DNA of 64,000 bases from Neobacillus sp. CF12 (GCF_030348765.1 NZ_JAUCEU010000007.1:738501-802500), one strand, 5' to 3'. Positions 27,838-37,852 are shown, numbered from the stretch's first letter. The notes: generated by a model not told the origin, from the sequence alone. Numbers and translations are program-made.

Positions 27838-27976
27838 TGGATCTCCACATTTCTCATGGAGGTCAACCCTCCCATATCTCACAGAGTCTTTGCTCCAAAA
27901 TTCCTTCGTCCAACCTTTCCATGAGGTGGATGTCATTCATGCTGCCCGACAGGGTCCTTGCCCGTATTTTAGTTGA
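27838..27976. ncRNA. candidate bridge RNA region of IS110 copy 2
   Basis: Homologous in block order to 21438-21577 (ATCTCCAC, TGGAGG, CCCTCCCATATCTCA, TTCCTTCGTC, AGGTGGA, CATGCT, AGTTGA) and likewise on the 3' side of an IS110 transposase gene. The segments between blocks differ, as expected of target- and donor-binding loops. The rest of 27531-27837 contains no gene. Confidence 0.6.
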
Positions 27977-28049
27977 TTTACTGACTAATCCGTGCTTCAA
28001 ATGTCTAAAACAATCAAACTACTACCTAATGAATCTTACTAAAAGAAAT

Positions 28050-28822
28050 TTAAGCTGCTATCTGTAATTCCGCCATATGAGGAATGTCCCTTAACATACG
28101 TTCTTCACAAAATTCACACTGCTTTTTACCGATGGTAAATAGAATTCGTATGAGCTTATTACATATTGCAATTAACGATTGCATTTTTTTTAAAGGATTA
28201 TCTGGGCGTTTTGTAAAATACTCGTGTAATGCTTTAAAAGCAGTATTTTTAGCGACTAAAGGCATAGCTACTCGAAAATGGAGTGCTCTTAAAGTCTTCC
28301 TTCCTCTCTTTGTAATTTTGGTTTGTCCTTTGTGCTTCCCAGATGTATTTTCCTTTAGGCTAAGCCCAGCTAGTTTGATAATCTGCCTTGGGTGGGTGTA
28401 GTTACCTAAGTCTCCTACCTCCGAATAAAAGCCTGCAATTGTCTCTTTGCCTATTCCCTTAATAGCCAACATTTGTTCAACACCTGGAATTTGTTCTAGA
28501 AGTCTATCTATGTTAGTTTCCAGTTCTTCGAACTTTTCCTTTATTAGTTCATATTTGTCTATTAACGTGCTTAGCTCTAATTTAGCCATATCCGAACCTT
28601 CACGAATGCCAATTGAATCCACTGCCACTTGCTTTAGTTCTTTTATTTTACTGAGTCCCACTGCACGTTTAACAGCTTTACGAAGATGTTGAAGTATATC
28701 GTGTTCGGAGAGATTTACTAATTCATGTGGCAATAAATTAAGTTTTAATAGTTGAATTGCAGCCTTGCCTTCCCAATCTTTAAATACCGTAAGGAATTCA
28801 GGAAAATAGCGGTCTATCTTAA
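28050..28822 (-). pseudogene. IS110-family transposase, N-terminal half missing
   Basis: The open frame begins around 28822 with DRYFPEFLTVFKDWEGKAA and continues through LLPHELVNLSEHD. The Transposase_20 domain follows: MLAIKGIGKETIAGFYSEVG, QIIKLAGLSLKENTSGKHKG and KRGRKTLRALHFR. The RuvC-like DEDD half is absent, so it cannot act alone. Sequence is cut about 90 bases from the att repeat at 28912, where an integrase gene would be expected, so the IS may have replaced or flanked a deletion of that integrase. Confidence 0.8.
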
Positions 28823-28911
28823 AAAAAGATATTGACTACTCGTAAGAAAAAAGACCGAGTGCCCTCTGGTCTATGTAAGCTAAGAATTCGCTAGAACCCT
28901 TGGTATTATTG

Positions 28912-28978
28912 AGTTGGCGGGACTGCGTGGGAATCGAACCCACCAGACCTGGCACGCAGGTCTCAAGCAGTTTTGAAG
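28912..28978 (-). repeat. selC: att repeat 2: 3' half of tRNA-Sec
   Basis: Same element as at 18581 and 59334, with the consensus acceptor strand GCAGTCCC and T loop TTCGATT. The 19 bases to its left also resemble those left of copy 1 (AACCCTTG ... AT). Right of GAAG the similarity to a tRNA stops, so the 5' half is absent. It marks the border between elements B and C. Confidence 0.85.
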
Positions 28979-29107
28979 TTAGTGGGAAGATATCTTATTT
29001 GATTCCATTTAGTTTAATATAATGCCGTAAAGCCTTGGTTTAATGCAGCTTTTAATAAGTCATATATCATTTAATTTTATCTAATTAAACATAAAAACAT
29101 CTAATCT

Positions 29108-29138
29108 GTGACCAAGTTGTGACCAAAGATGTGACCAG
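29108..29138 (+). repeat. GTGACCA direct repeats (arm-type-site-like)
   Basis: GTGACCA at 29108, 29119 and 29131: three copies at about one helical turn, 130 bases right of att repeat 2. Such phased short repeats near an att core fit arm-type binding sites of a tyrosine recombinase. Confidence 0.45.
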
Positions 29139-29376
29139 ATTTCTTGTTTTATAGATTAAGTAATTAATCAATTGAAGAGGTTTATACAAGCCTCCTCATG
29201 TTCCATTTGCCACCTAATGGGAGACAGCCTAATTAAACCAGTGACCCCAACCCTGTCAAGGTTGTAAAGCGAATCAGATTATAACAGATTTAGTTTGGAA
29301 TTGTTGATATAATAGGGGCTTATTTTTACTATGTAGGATTTAATCAGATGAAAATGGTGGCAATATGTTTGGTTTT

Positions 29377-29405
29377 GCCACCAGTCTGCCACCAACTTGC
29401 CACCA
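29377..29405 (+). repeat. GCCACCA direct repeats (arm-type-site-like)
   Basis: GCCACCA at 29377, 29388 and 29399, exactly 11 bases apart, plus an inverted TGGTGGC at 29355. The remainder of 28979-29658 holds no supported gene. Confidence 0.5.
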
Positions 29406-29658
29406 AGTAACTCCGACCAAATCACTTGGGACACAAAGTTTTTTAACTATTGTGCCACCATGTGTTTTAACTTGATATTCCTGCTTACTATTAAATTAAA
29501 TTTTAAACATCTGTATAAACTTATTGAAGAACACCCTATGAAATTATTTTTTCAAAGCATATATCTATTGGGCATATATTTACGGGCTGATTGTGAACTT
29601 TTCTGGTAAAGCAAGCCAGTAACTTCGCTTAAACATTACCTAGTCAAAGAAGAACAAA

Positions 29659-29862
29659 TTAACTCAAACTAGATTTCGGTAACTCTGCAATTATCTCCTT
29701 TATTCCAACATCATGTTCTTCAATATGCTCCACAACCCTCAATATCCTATGTATTGCATACGCCTTATCTTTTAAATCATCTGCAACCAGTTCCCCAGCT
29801 AAATCGAGCAGCTGCGTTTTAATCTTAGAAATGGTTAGTTTTGCTTCAAGTAATTCGTTCAT
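29659..29862 (-). CDS. small helical protein, unknown
   Basis: 67 residues, almost entirely helical and leucine-rich (LLEAKLTISKIKTQLLDLAG, HRILRVVEHIEEH). AGAGGTC lies nine bases before ATG. It has no membrane segment. It resembles small phage or conjugative-element proteins in general form only. First gene of element C. Confidence 0.5.
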   Translation of the reverse strand: MNELLEAKLTISKIKTQLLDLAGELVADDLKDKAYAIHRILRVVEHIEEHDVGIKEIIAELPKSSLS

Positions 29863-30091
29863 AATAGACCTCTTCTACTCTCTTTGTTTTCCGCTCCATT
29901 ATTAGCTTGTCCAGCCCATTATATTCGCATCGCTGTAAAGAGGGAGAATGGTGAGTTATTTTCCTGAAACATAAAACACATTTAAGGCTTTAATCGTAAA
30001 AATAGGATATAATTATTGCTATTGTTTGTTCCTAAAATAAATTGATCAGAAGTGATCATCTTATTGCTTTATGGTGTATATGTTAGCAAAA

Positions 30092-30122
30092 AAAACGTTC
30101 TGCAATTTACAGCGGAGCGTTT
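30092..30122. terminator. hairpin terminator
   Basis: AAACGTTCTGC / CGGAGCGTTT imperfect stem with flanking A and T runs. It lies in the 29863-30364 stretch, which has no gene but several hairpins, including CACGA/TCGTG near 30171-30190. Confidence 0.45.
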
Positions 30123-30327
30123 TAACTTTACCTTTATAGTAGATCCTTGAATTCTGCATTCCAAACTAAGTCACGATTTTGAGTCGTGCGCGTCTGACAA
30201 TTCTGCAACACGACTCGCCAGTAAAGGATTTATGCCTATTTTTTCAATGCTATTTATGTAAATGTCCACACGATTATTAAATACCTTAAACAGGAATAGC
30301 ACACTATTTCTATTATGCCAAGAAGAA

Positions 30328-30351
30328 AAGGCTAGCAATTTTGCTAGCCTT
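30328..30351 (-). terminator. terminator of the type III restriction operon
   Basis: Perfect 11-base stem AAGGCTAGCAA / TTGCTAGCCTT with a two-base loop and minus-strand T run, 14 bases after the stop of the restriction subunit. Confidence 0.85.
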
Positions 30352-30364
30352 AATTTGTCAACTA

Positions 30365-32629
30365 TTAGAAATTGTCTTTTAATAGTTTCCATTCTTCTGA
30401 TTGATATATTACTTCTGAATACTTAGTATTATTAATAAATAACTGGTTATTTAGGTCACGAACAAATCCCCAATTAATTTCTTTATGTCGCCGTGCATAT
30501 TCTTTAAATGCATCAAATTTAATCTCCGCTAGTTTATCAATATTTTGACTCTGTCCTGAACGCTCTCCGCCTTTTGTTTCTATACTCCAGATATCTCCAT
30601 TTTGAAGCTTAACAATGTAGTCAGGATAGAATAAACGGATTTTACCTACCCCATCACGATAAGCGATTGAGAAATATTTATCTCCTTTGTCTCCATTTTT
30701 GTAGAACCATTCAACATTTGAATTATCTTCACAATAATTTTCAAACTTTTGTTCAATTCCAGAACGTGTTTTATCTGTTACCATATTTTTCTGATAGCCG
30801 TCATAAACATTATTTTCAAAATCTTCCCCAAATAAATGAGGATTTGCTTGTGAATCGAATCTATACACTTCAGATAAAGGAATCTTAAACTCCCTTTCCT
30901 TAAAGAAAGCTAGTGCTATTTGCTCAGTATCTTCATTTACTTGAAGACCTTGGCTTTTCACTTCATAAAACAGTTCCTTTAATCTATTACGATTATTAAT
31001 GATAAATGCATACCATTCACGATTATCTAGCGCCAATAAATTATCCGCACGACGATACTCTTTCTTATGGAAAAGCGTCTTTACAATAGAACGGACAACT
31101 GAGTCACTAATTGAAATGATACCATGCAACTCATTGATAATATGCATTACATCTCGACCATGTGTGTGTGTATTAACTTCATATGAAATACTAGCATGTT
31201 TCGTAGGGTCGTTGCCAATAAGGTCGGAAAGCTTTACAAATTTTCCTTTTTTATAGATTCTATCAATTTGTGTTCCAAACACCCATGAATCTGCTTCTAA
31301 TTTTTTCATATTAAACTCTTTTGCTTCTAAGTTTCTATCTTTATTCAAATTATATTTTTTAACCAAGTACTCTGAAAGAATCGAACGAACTTCACGTTGG
31401 CCATAGTTCTGTGAAGCTGTATCACGTACTTGTTTTACTAAAATCAATTCTTTACCTTCAGGCTTGATAAAAACTTCTTTCCGTTCAAATGCATTTCCTT
31501 CATTAAGAATAGCATCTTTATAATCTTCATCAAAGGTATACATAAAGCAATTATCTAGAATATCGTTGTCATAATGCTTCGCCTCAGGCATCCGTCGTAT
31601 ACGACCAATTGTTTGCGTTTCGAACTGTTCAGTCATATTCTCACGTAATTTCACTAATATTTTTGCTCTCGGGCAATCCCAACCTGTTGAAATTGCTTGT
31701 TTACATATTAGGAATTCAGGAGTAGCATTCATTTTTTCAATTCCATCTATATTGATTTTCTCTTCTGCAAGCCATTTTGCTAAGAAATTATTTTTGTAAC
31801 TATATCCTTTTTCTTCAAGATAGTGTTCCACACGGGTGACTAAATCTTCCGATGCGTTAGGGAATTGAATCAACACTAGTGGCCGAATTTTTTTATTCAA
31901 TTTCTCATACTCCGAATGTATCTCGTTTCTCTTTGAAATTGCTAAATCTAATAGATATTCATATTCAGTATTAATATCTGCTTTAGCAACATCTACACCA
32001 TCATTGACATACATCGCACTAGTTATTAGACCACTAGCTATTACTTCCGCCTCGGGTATTTCATAACTTTTAGCCGAATCATTTTTGATTGTCGTTGCCG
32101 ACACACGAATTACGTTATCAGCCGAGAAATTATCTATGAAGTCTTGGGCTTTTGCTGTCTTATTCAGATGTTCTTCGTCCACGATTATAATAAAATTCAA
32201 TCCCGCCTTATGAGCTTCTGCAATACGGTCTTTGATATTTTTCATTTCTCCATATTTCAAAGCTTTATTACCTTTTTTAGTAACTGACTCCCAATTGATA
32301 AATGTTACATCACAAGCTTCAAAACCTGTTAACAACGTATCTTCAAGTGTTTTTGAGCTTCGGTCAGGAAGATAATAATCCATTTTAGCTTTTGATTGTT
32401 CTTCTAGCTCTCCTGAGCCAATTGATAACCATACAAAAACAGTTCTATCCCCGATATAGTTCAGATAATCATCTATATAATTAAGCAGAATTACTGTCTT
32501 CCCTGAACCAGTCGGTGCTTTCATAATCAATAATTGATTATCCGAATCGGAACCCGAATTATTCACTAACCATTCTGAAGCCTCTCTTTGAAAGTCGAAT
32601 AACCCTTCGCCATTTGGAAAACGAATCAT
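30365..32629 (-). CDS. type III restriction enzyme, Res subunit
   Basis: 754 residues. DEAD-like SF2 motor: Q-like FDFQREASEWL, Walker A MKAPTGSGKTVIL, motif II IIIVDEEHLN (DEEH, as in type III Res), motif III VSATT, motif V CKQAISTGWDCPRAK and motif VI QTIGRIRRMPEA. The C-terminal PD-(D/E)XK nuclease shows FYPDYIVKLQNGDIWSIETK. Res subunits cut DNA when two Mod-bound complexes meet. ATG overlaps the Mod stop (ATGA). It is shorter than classical Res proteins of about 900-1000 residues. Confidence 0.9.
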   Translation of the reverse strand: MIRFPNGEGLFDFQREASEWLVNNSGSDSDNQLLIMKAPTGSGKTVILLNYIDDYLNYIGDRTVFVWLSIGSGELEEQSKAKMDYYLPDRSSKTLEDTLLTGFEACDVTFINWESVTKKGNKALKYGEMKNIKDRIAEAHKAGLNFIIIVDEEHLNKTAKAQDFIDNFSADNVIRVSATTIKNDSAKSYEIPEAEVIASGLITSAMYVNDGVDVAKADINTEYEYLLDLAISKRNEIHSEYEKLNKKIRPLVLIQFPNASEDLVTRVEHYLEEKGYSYKNNFLAKWLAEEKINIDGIEKMNATPEFLICKQAISTGWDCPRAKILVKLRENMTEQFETQTIGRIRRMPEAKHYDNDILDNCFMYTFDEDYKDAILNEGNAFERKEVFIKPEGKELILVKQVRDTASQNYGQREVRSILSEYLVKKYNLNKDRNLEAKEFNMKKLEADSWVFGTQIDRIYKKGKFVKLSDLIGNDPTKHASISYEVNTHTHGRDVMHIINELHGIISISDSVVRSIVKTLFHKKEYRRADNLLALDNREWYAFIINNRNRLKELFYEVKSQGLQVNEDTEQIALAFFKEREFKIPLSEVYRFDSQANPHLFGEDFENNVYDGYQKNMVTDKTRSGIEQKFENYCEDNSNVEWFYKNGDKGDKYFSIAYRDGVGKIRLFYPDYIVKLQNGDIWSIETKGGERSGQSQNIDKLAEIKFDAFKEYARRHKEINWGFVRDLNNQLFINNTKYSEVIYQSEEWKLLKDNF

Positions 32630-34335
32630 AATTCTCCCACCTCTCGTAATTCTTCAGTAAAGTAATAATCTGGGACAGGAATAATTTGAATATTACGTTC
32701 ACTTGCTAATTCTTCTTGCTCACCTGTTAATAAAACAAACGATGGAATTAATAATGAAAAGTCCTTAACTTCCTCATTGTTGAAATATGTATCTAGTTCT
32801 TCTTCGCTTAATATTAATTTTAATGCCCTGGATGATTCCAAATCGATACCAAAATTTAATTGTGCCATCTCTCCAATGTGTTCTAAAAGCTTTTCACTAA
32901 TAGATACTTCTTCAACACTGTATTTTGGTATAAATTCTGTTCTATATACGCTCAGATTAAAATCATAATCGTCCTCTATATTCTTAAATCTTTGATAGGT
33001 CTTCCCTATAGCTATATTACCATCCTCTGATTGACAAAGAATGAATTTTCTTGTCCCGCCATCTACGCTATTTTTTTTTAAAACGGCATGACCAGTAGTT
33101 CCAGATCCAGCAAAAAAATCCAAGACAGTAATATCTTTATCAGAAAAATAATCAAGATACATATCAATTAGTCTAATTGGTTTTTTACCACCATTAAATT
33201 CTACCTTTCCTTCGTGAACGATATTTCCAAAATCCCCCGCCATATCATAAAAATTTTCGATTGGTTTGGAAACTTTCGTTTCTCCATCTAATTTTTCAAT
33301 TGGTACACCTTGATAATATTTCATTCTTGTTGCACCTTCCCTTGACGGACCAACAAAATATCTTGAATCAAATTGGTCATCCCCAATACCATAGACTTTA
33401 TACAAAACCCCTAAGCCATCCTCAGAGGATCTTCCAGTAAGATAATCTCTGGCAAACCTACCTGATGAGTTGCCATTCAAGATGCTCCCAGAAGCCCACA
33501 CTTCTTTCAATCCATCTGCACTTCCCTCACCTTTGATTAGCTTCCAGTCTCCTTTTTCAAACACATCTACTTTCTTCCCACCTAGATTAAGTGTCTTAAC
33601 AGGAGTTGCTTTTTCTTCAAAACTATAAGAGAATTTTTCAAAGCCATAGACTTCCTGCTTCTGGTTTGGCTTTGTACCTGGTATTTTTGAGTAAATCAAG
33701 ACTTGTTCAATCTGTTTATGATATACCATATCTTGTTTTAAAATTTTATCTGCGTATCGGACTTGCAAATAATCAGTCTTCTGATAATTTTCCTGTCCAA
33801 AAATCTCATCCATAAGCATTTTCAAAGGTGCATATTCGTTATCATCAATACTTATAAAAATAAATCCCTTATCTGACAGTAAATCTCTGGCGATTCTTAA
33901 TCTTTTTTCCATTAAGGATAACCATTTTGAGTGACTAAAACCATCGTCCTTTCCTACATAAGTGTCGTTATAGTAAAACCCTTCAGACTCAGTATTATAC
34001 GGGGGATCAATATAAATCATATCAACATTGCCCTTGTGGGTTTTTTGTAATAACCTTAAGCTATGAAGATTATCTCCAATCAATAGATGGTTAATTAATT
34101 TATTTGAATTCGAACGTATTTTTAAAGATTTTTCTTCTGAGAAAACAGGAATATTTTTAACCATCAATAAATCTACATTTTCTTCATGTTCTTCCCAAAC
34201 AAGACCATATCGTTTTTCAATCAGAAAAGATTCAATTTCATTGACAGCTTTTATTTGCTCGTCATTGCTTGATTGTTTTATTGAATCTAAAAATTCCATC
34301 ATACGTTTTCGTTTTTGTTGGCTTAAGTTAGTCAA
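32626..34335 (-). CDS. type III DNA adenine methyltransferase, Mod subunit
   Basis: 569 residues, TTG start with AGAGGTG upstream. Beta-class amino-methyltransferase: catalytic DPPY in DMIYIDPPYNTESEGFYYND, target-recognition region in the middle, then the SAM-binding VLDFFAGSGTTGHAV near residue 400. This gives N6-adenine methylation on one strand of an asymmetric site and supplies recognition for the Res subunit. Thirteen bases separate it from the upstream helicase-nuclease gene; it overlaps res by four bases. Confidence 0.92.
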   Translation of the reverse strand: MTNLSQQKRKRMMEFLDSIKQSSNDEQIKAVNEIESFLIEKRYGLVWEEHEENVDLLMVKNIPVFSEEKSLKIRSNSNKLINHLLIGDNLHSLRLLQKTHKGNVDMIYIDPPYNTESEGFYYNDTYVGKDDGFSHSKWLSLMEKRLRIARDLLSDKGFIFISIDDNEYAPLKMLMDEIFGQENYQKTDYLQVRYADKILKQDMVYHKQIEQVLIYSKIPGTKPNQKQEVYGFEKFSYSFEEKATPVKTLNLGGKKVDVFEKGDWKLIKGEGSADGLKEVWASGSILNGNSSGRFARDYLTGRSSEDGLGVLYKVYGIGDDQFDSRYFVGPSREGATRMKYYQGVPIEKLDGETKVSKPIENFYDMAGDFGNIVHEGKVEFNGGKKPIRLIDMYLDYFSDKDITVLDFFAGSGTTGHAVLKKNSVDGGTRKFILCQSEDGNIAIGKTYQRFKNIEDDYDFNLSVYRTEFIPKYSVEEVSISEKLLEHIGEMAQLNFGIDLESSRALKLILSEEELDTYFNNEEVKDFSLLIPSFVLLTGEQEELASERNIQIIPVPDYYFTEELREVGEL

Positions 34336-34348
34336 TGTTAATCACCTC

Positions 34349-37213
34349 TTACTTTCTTGGGTTTGCTTTCCCACAATAGAATCGCATATCGCAGTTAGAA
34401 CAATGTTTCTTATCACTGCTTCTTGTACTATACTCATACTTTTGAATTTTGCGTACAACATCAGAAAATTCAGCAATCACCCGCCCAATTTTTTGGTCAT
34501 TTTTTTCAAACTCTATTATTGGATCATTAGGATTTCCTGGATAATATAGTTTCATTTTTGAAACTGTTATACCATATTTTTCTTCAACTAGATGAGCGTA
34601 TACTTGAAGTTGCTTCTCATAACTATTTAGTAATTCTAGTTGGGAATCAGCCAGTTTATCATCTGTTTTAAAATCAATAATTTCTACAGTATCACCTTCA
34701 CCTTGAAGCAAGTCTATTTTTCCATTTAATATGTAGCCTTCCATTGGATAACTGAGTTGAACTTCCGTTTCGCGAATCTTCGACCATTGATCATGTGAAT
34801 CCTCTATATAGTTTTTTACATATTGTAAAGCTGCTTTTTTAGAATTCGGAGCTAAGTAACTATGTTCGCTCTCGACTAATCCAATGTAATTATCTTCAAA
34901 CCATGACTCCAAATTATTTTCGATTGTTGATTCCTCTCCACGAAGAATGGCATTATGAACATCTTCTATTGTTTGGTGAACAAGGGAACCAAATAAGGTA
35001 GCTCCAACACGAATTTCAGAGAATCCTAATTCACGAAACATTTTATATTCTAATGAACATGCTTCATATTTTGAGATATCAGCTGTAAAAGCATAAGATT
35101 GTTTCAGTTCAGAAACTTTCACACTCGAAAAATCGAATTCGTCTAAAGATAGTTCATCCTCATAGTAATCTTGAAGTGTATCATATGCCTCTGCAAATGA
35201 TGCACTAGGAGAAGGCCATGACCCGCTTTCTTTTATTGGGGTAGATAATACCAATAAATCTTGTGCACGCGAGAAAGCAACGTAGTAACGACGCCAAAAA
35301 TCAAAAAACTTAATTGATTCAGTAGGTTCAAAGTCATTTCGATATGTATAAGTGTTATATACATCATCTAAAATACTACCTCGTTCATTTTCAGGACGAT
35401 CATAAAGTGAATCAGTTATTACTATTGGGAATTCCATCCCTTTAGATTGATGAATTGTTAAGAATGATACACAACCACTAGGAGCATACTCAGACTCATC
35501 CTGATATTCATCAAGCCCACCTTTCATTAAGAACCTTAAGTAGGTCTTAAACAATTTATCCAAAGTTCGAATTTTCTTTTCACTGGAAATAACGTCTACA
35601 CGTTCATTGTACTCAAACTTAGCCAAAAGATTTGTTAGGATGGAAAAATTTCGAATCGCCCTTTGATCAGAAATACCTGATGATAAATCTATGTCTACAA
35701 TATTCCTGAAGTAATCAAAACTTAACATTTGATAGAACAGTTGAGTGAAAGCATAATCGGTGTTCCCCTTTAACTTGGATAGTTCCTCTTGTCGATACAT
35801 CAACCATTCTTCTAGTTCAGGATCATCATCAAGCAAATCGTATACTAATTCAATACATGACTCATAATATCTAACTAGGTCTTTCATCCATTCAGGGTAT
35901 TCTTCAAAAAGGTTCTCTTCATATTCAGGAAATAGATGAAGTAAAAGTCCAATAACTATTTTTACTTCTTCCCTATCAAAAAACATATCTGACCTTGGAG
36001 AATATACTGCTACTCCGTTTTCTTCAAAATAGCTTAACAACAGCTTTACTCGTGGTGATTTTACGGAACGGAACAAAAAGGCAATTTGATTATAGTCAGC
36101 TATTTGCCCATTTTTCATTATATCATTGATAAAATTGAGAAGACGTTCACACCATTGTTCATCTGAATTACCAGAAATTTTGAAAACAGGAGATGTTTTA
36201 TTTTTATAGGAAACTGTTCCTGAAGGGATAATATTCTTTTCAATTCGATACTTATCCCACTGAAAAAAAGAAGCAGAATAATCACTCATCCATTTGTTAT
36301 AAAAATTAATAATTTCAGGCGCTGAACGATAATTAGTAACCAATTTTATTTCTGAAACAGCTTTTCCAAGGAATTTATTTTTAAAATTTAAGATATTTTC
36401 AATCGTTGCACCACGGAATCTGTACATTGACTGATCATCATCACCGACCACACAAATATTTTGAGTTGCAGATAATTTGAAAATTAATTTTTCCTGAATT
36501 GAATTGGTATCTTGATACTCATCAATCATCATGTATTGAAATAGTTCTTGGTACATCTTCAACACATTTGGATTTTTTTCAAGTAATTCTAATGTAGTCG
36601 CTTGAATAGTAGCAAAATCTAACCGATTTTTTCTCTCTAGTAATTCATCGTATTTGATTTTTGCTTCTCCAAGAGCAACGATGGCTGGATTTATATCATT
36701 AATTAAGTCAAAAGGATTAACTCGTTCTTCAGCAAGTCCATTGAGCCACGAAGCGAGTTTTTCTGCTTTTGTCCATATTCCAATATTACCTTCAAATAAA
36801 ACCTTAAAATTATCTAGACTTTGAAATTCCCTATATAAATTCTGGTAAATGAAATATTTCTGATCAAAGTCATCCATCAAGATAAAATTTTTTCTCACCT
36901 TTGGAATATATTCCAGATTATCTCTAACCATTTGCAAACAGATTGAATGAAATGTACCTATGTATACCTCGTTCAAATCAAAATCATTTACTACAGTAGA
37001 AATTCGGGTAATAATTTCTTTTGCAGCTTTTTCGGTAAAAGTAGAGACCATTATATTTTTAGGAGAAACTTTCTTCCCATTTACAAGGTAAGCAAAGCGA
37101 TTTACCAATGTAGCCGTTTTCCCTGTGCCTGGCCCTGCTGAAATTAACACGGGCCCTTCTGTTGTAATAATTGCTTCCCGTTGTTTTGGATTAACATTTC
37201 CAAAATCAAACAT
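34349..37213 (-). CDS. UvrD-like helicase fused to RecB-type nuclease
   Basis: 954 residues from MFDFGNVNPKQ (37213, GGGGGTG upstream). SF1 motifs: NPKQREAI, Walker A SAGPGTGKT, VSTFTEKAAKEI, MIDEYQDTN, VVGDDDQSMYRFRGA, NYRSAPEII, LTIHQSKGMEFPIVI and YYVAFSRAQDLL. The C-terminal nuclease has YEACSLEYK, GKIDLLQGEGDTVEIIDFKT, a Q..YA helix and CSNCDMRFYC, a complete RecB/AddB-type core with Fe-S cysteines. It is the first gene of the operon, ahead of mod and res. A helicase-nuclease encoded with a type III pair is unusual. Confidence 0.9.
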   Translation of the reverse strand: MFDFGNVNPKQREAIITTEGPVLISAGPGTGKTATLVNRFAYLVNGKKVSPKNIMVSTFTEKAAKEIITRISTVVNDFDLNEVYIGTFHSICLQMVRDNLEYIPKVRKNFILMDDFDQKYFIYQNLYREFQSLDNFKVLFEGNIGIWTKAEKLASWLNGLAEERVNPFDLINDINPAIVALGEAKIKYDELLERKNRLDFATIQATTLELLEKNPNVLKMYQELFQYMMIDEYQDTNSIQEKLIFKLSATQNICVVGDDDQSMYRFRGATIENILNFKNKFLGKAVSEIKLVTNYRSAPEIINFYNKWMSDYSASFFQWDKYRIEKNIIPSGTVSYKNKTSPVFKISGNSDEQWCERLLNFINDIMKNGQIADYNQIAFLFRSVKSPRVKLLLSYFEENGVAVYSPRSDMFFDREEVKIVIGLLLHLFPEYEENLFEEYPEWMKDLVRYYESCIELVYDLLDDDPELEEWLMYRQEELSKLKGNTDYAFTQLFYQMLSFDYFRNIVDIDLSSGISDQRAIRNFSILTNLLAKFEYNERVDVISSEKKIRTLDKLFKTYLRFLMKGGLDEYQDESEYAPSGCVSFLTIHQSKGMEFPIVITDSLYDRPENERGSILDDVYNTYTYRNDFEPTESIKFFDFWRRYYVAFSRAQDLLVLSTPIKESGSWPSPSASFAEAYDTLQDYYEDELSLDEFDFSSVKVSELKQSYAFTADISKYEACSLEYKMFRELGFSEIRVGATLFGSLVHQTIEDVHNAILRGEESTIENNLESWFEDNYIGLVESEHSYLAPNSKKAALQYVKNYIEDSHDQWSKIRETEVQLSYPMEGYILNGKIDLLQGEGDTVEIIDFKTDDKLADSQLELLNSYEKQLQVYAHLVEEKYGITVSKMKLYYPGNPNDPIIEFEKNDQKIGRVIAEFSDVVRKIQKYEYSTRSSDKKHCSNCDMRFYCGKANPRK

Positions 37214-37607
37214 CTGTTTCACCCCCATCATTAGAATTCAAAATTGTTATGTCATCTATCGGTGTGTTTTCTTCTCTTTATATCAGATCGATCTTAGCTT
37301 TAACAATTTCATTATACCATCACAAGATAGCAAATTAGCACATTCCCACTCATCTAACTAGGACTTTTTTCTTAAATGTTGTAATTCTATTCGAAAAAAA
37401 AATTGAACTACATGAATTCTATAAAATCATATTTGAGTGAAAATTCACCCATTTATTCATGTCGCTTGTCTAAGACATGCTTTTCACGAGCCTCCTTACG
37501 AATATTTTTCTATAAAGAAAAACATGGTTCTTAATGTCCGAAAGTTATAAGTTTTGGACAAAGGAAAAAAAACATCTTATATTGCTGTTTTTATTGCTAT
37601 TAATGTC

Positions 37608-37659
37608 GTCTAAAAGTTGGTCTAAAATAAAAAGTACAAAAGATATTAGACTTTTAGAC
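37608..37659 (+). promoter_or_regulatory. res-like inverted repeat before resolvase remnant
   Basis: GTCTAAAAG (37608) and CTTTTAGAC (37651) form an inverted repeat 20 bases upstream of the resolvase remnant start. Position and form fit a resolvase crossover or operator site. Confidence 0.5.
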
Positions 37660-37679
37660 AACAAGTTAGGGAAAGTAAC

Positions 37680-37802
37680 ATGGCAATCATTGGTTATGCA
37701 AGGGTATCAACTAAAGACTAGGATTTAAAGCTACAATTAGACAAATTAAATGAATACGGCTGCGATAAGATTTTTTTGGAAATGCAAAGTGGTGCCAAGT
37801 GA
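37680..37802 (+). pseudogene. serine resolvase N-terminal remnant
   Basis: MAIIGYARVSTKD is the catalytic serine motif of resolvases. An in-frame TAG follows, then DLKLQLDKLNEYGCDKIFLE and an early stop. Only about 40 of the usual 190 residues remain, so it is a relic of a transposon or plasmid resolution system. Confidence 0.85.
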
Positions 37803-37824
37803 CTATTCGTATTTCATAATAATA

Positions 37825-37852
37825 GGATGGAACCATAGCGATCCCATCCTTA
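37825..37852 (-). terminator. terminator of the 93-residue gene
   Basis: AGGATGG / CCATCCT stem with a long loop in the 3' flank of the gene at 37914. Confidence 0.45.

Noticed and set aside
29108..29405. Short phased repeats considered as a CRISPR array
   Set aside because: Repeat units are only seven bases with four-base gaps; no spacers and no cas genes in the window.
30171..30392. 73-residue minus-strand ORF downstream of the Res subunit
   Set aside because: It spans the perfect terminator hairpin at 30328-30351 and overlaps the Res coding end; no ribosome site.
37534..37728. 64-residue plus-strand ORF before the resolvase remnant
   Set aside because: Covers the res-like repeats and overlaps the resolvase start in another frame; composition is not protein-like.
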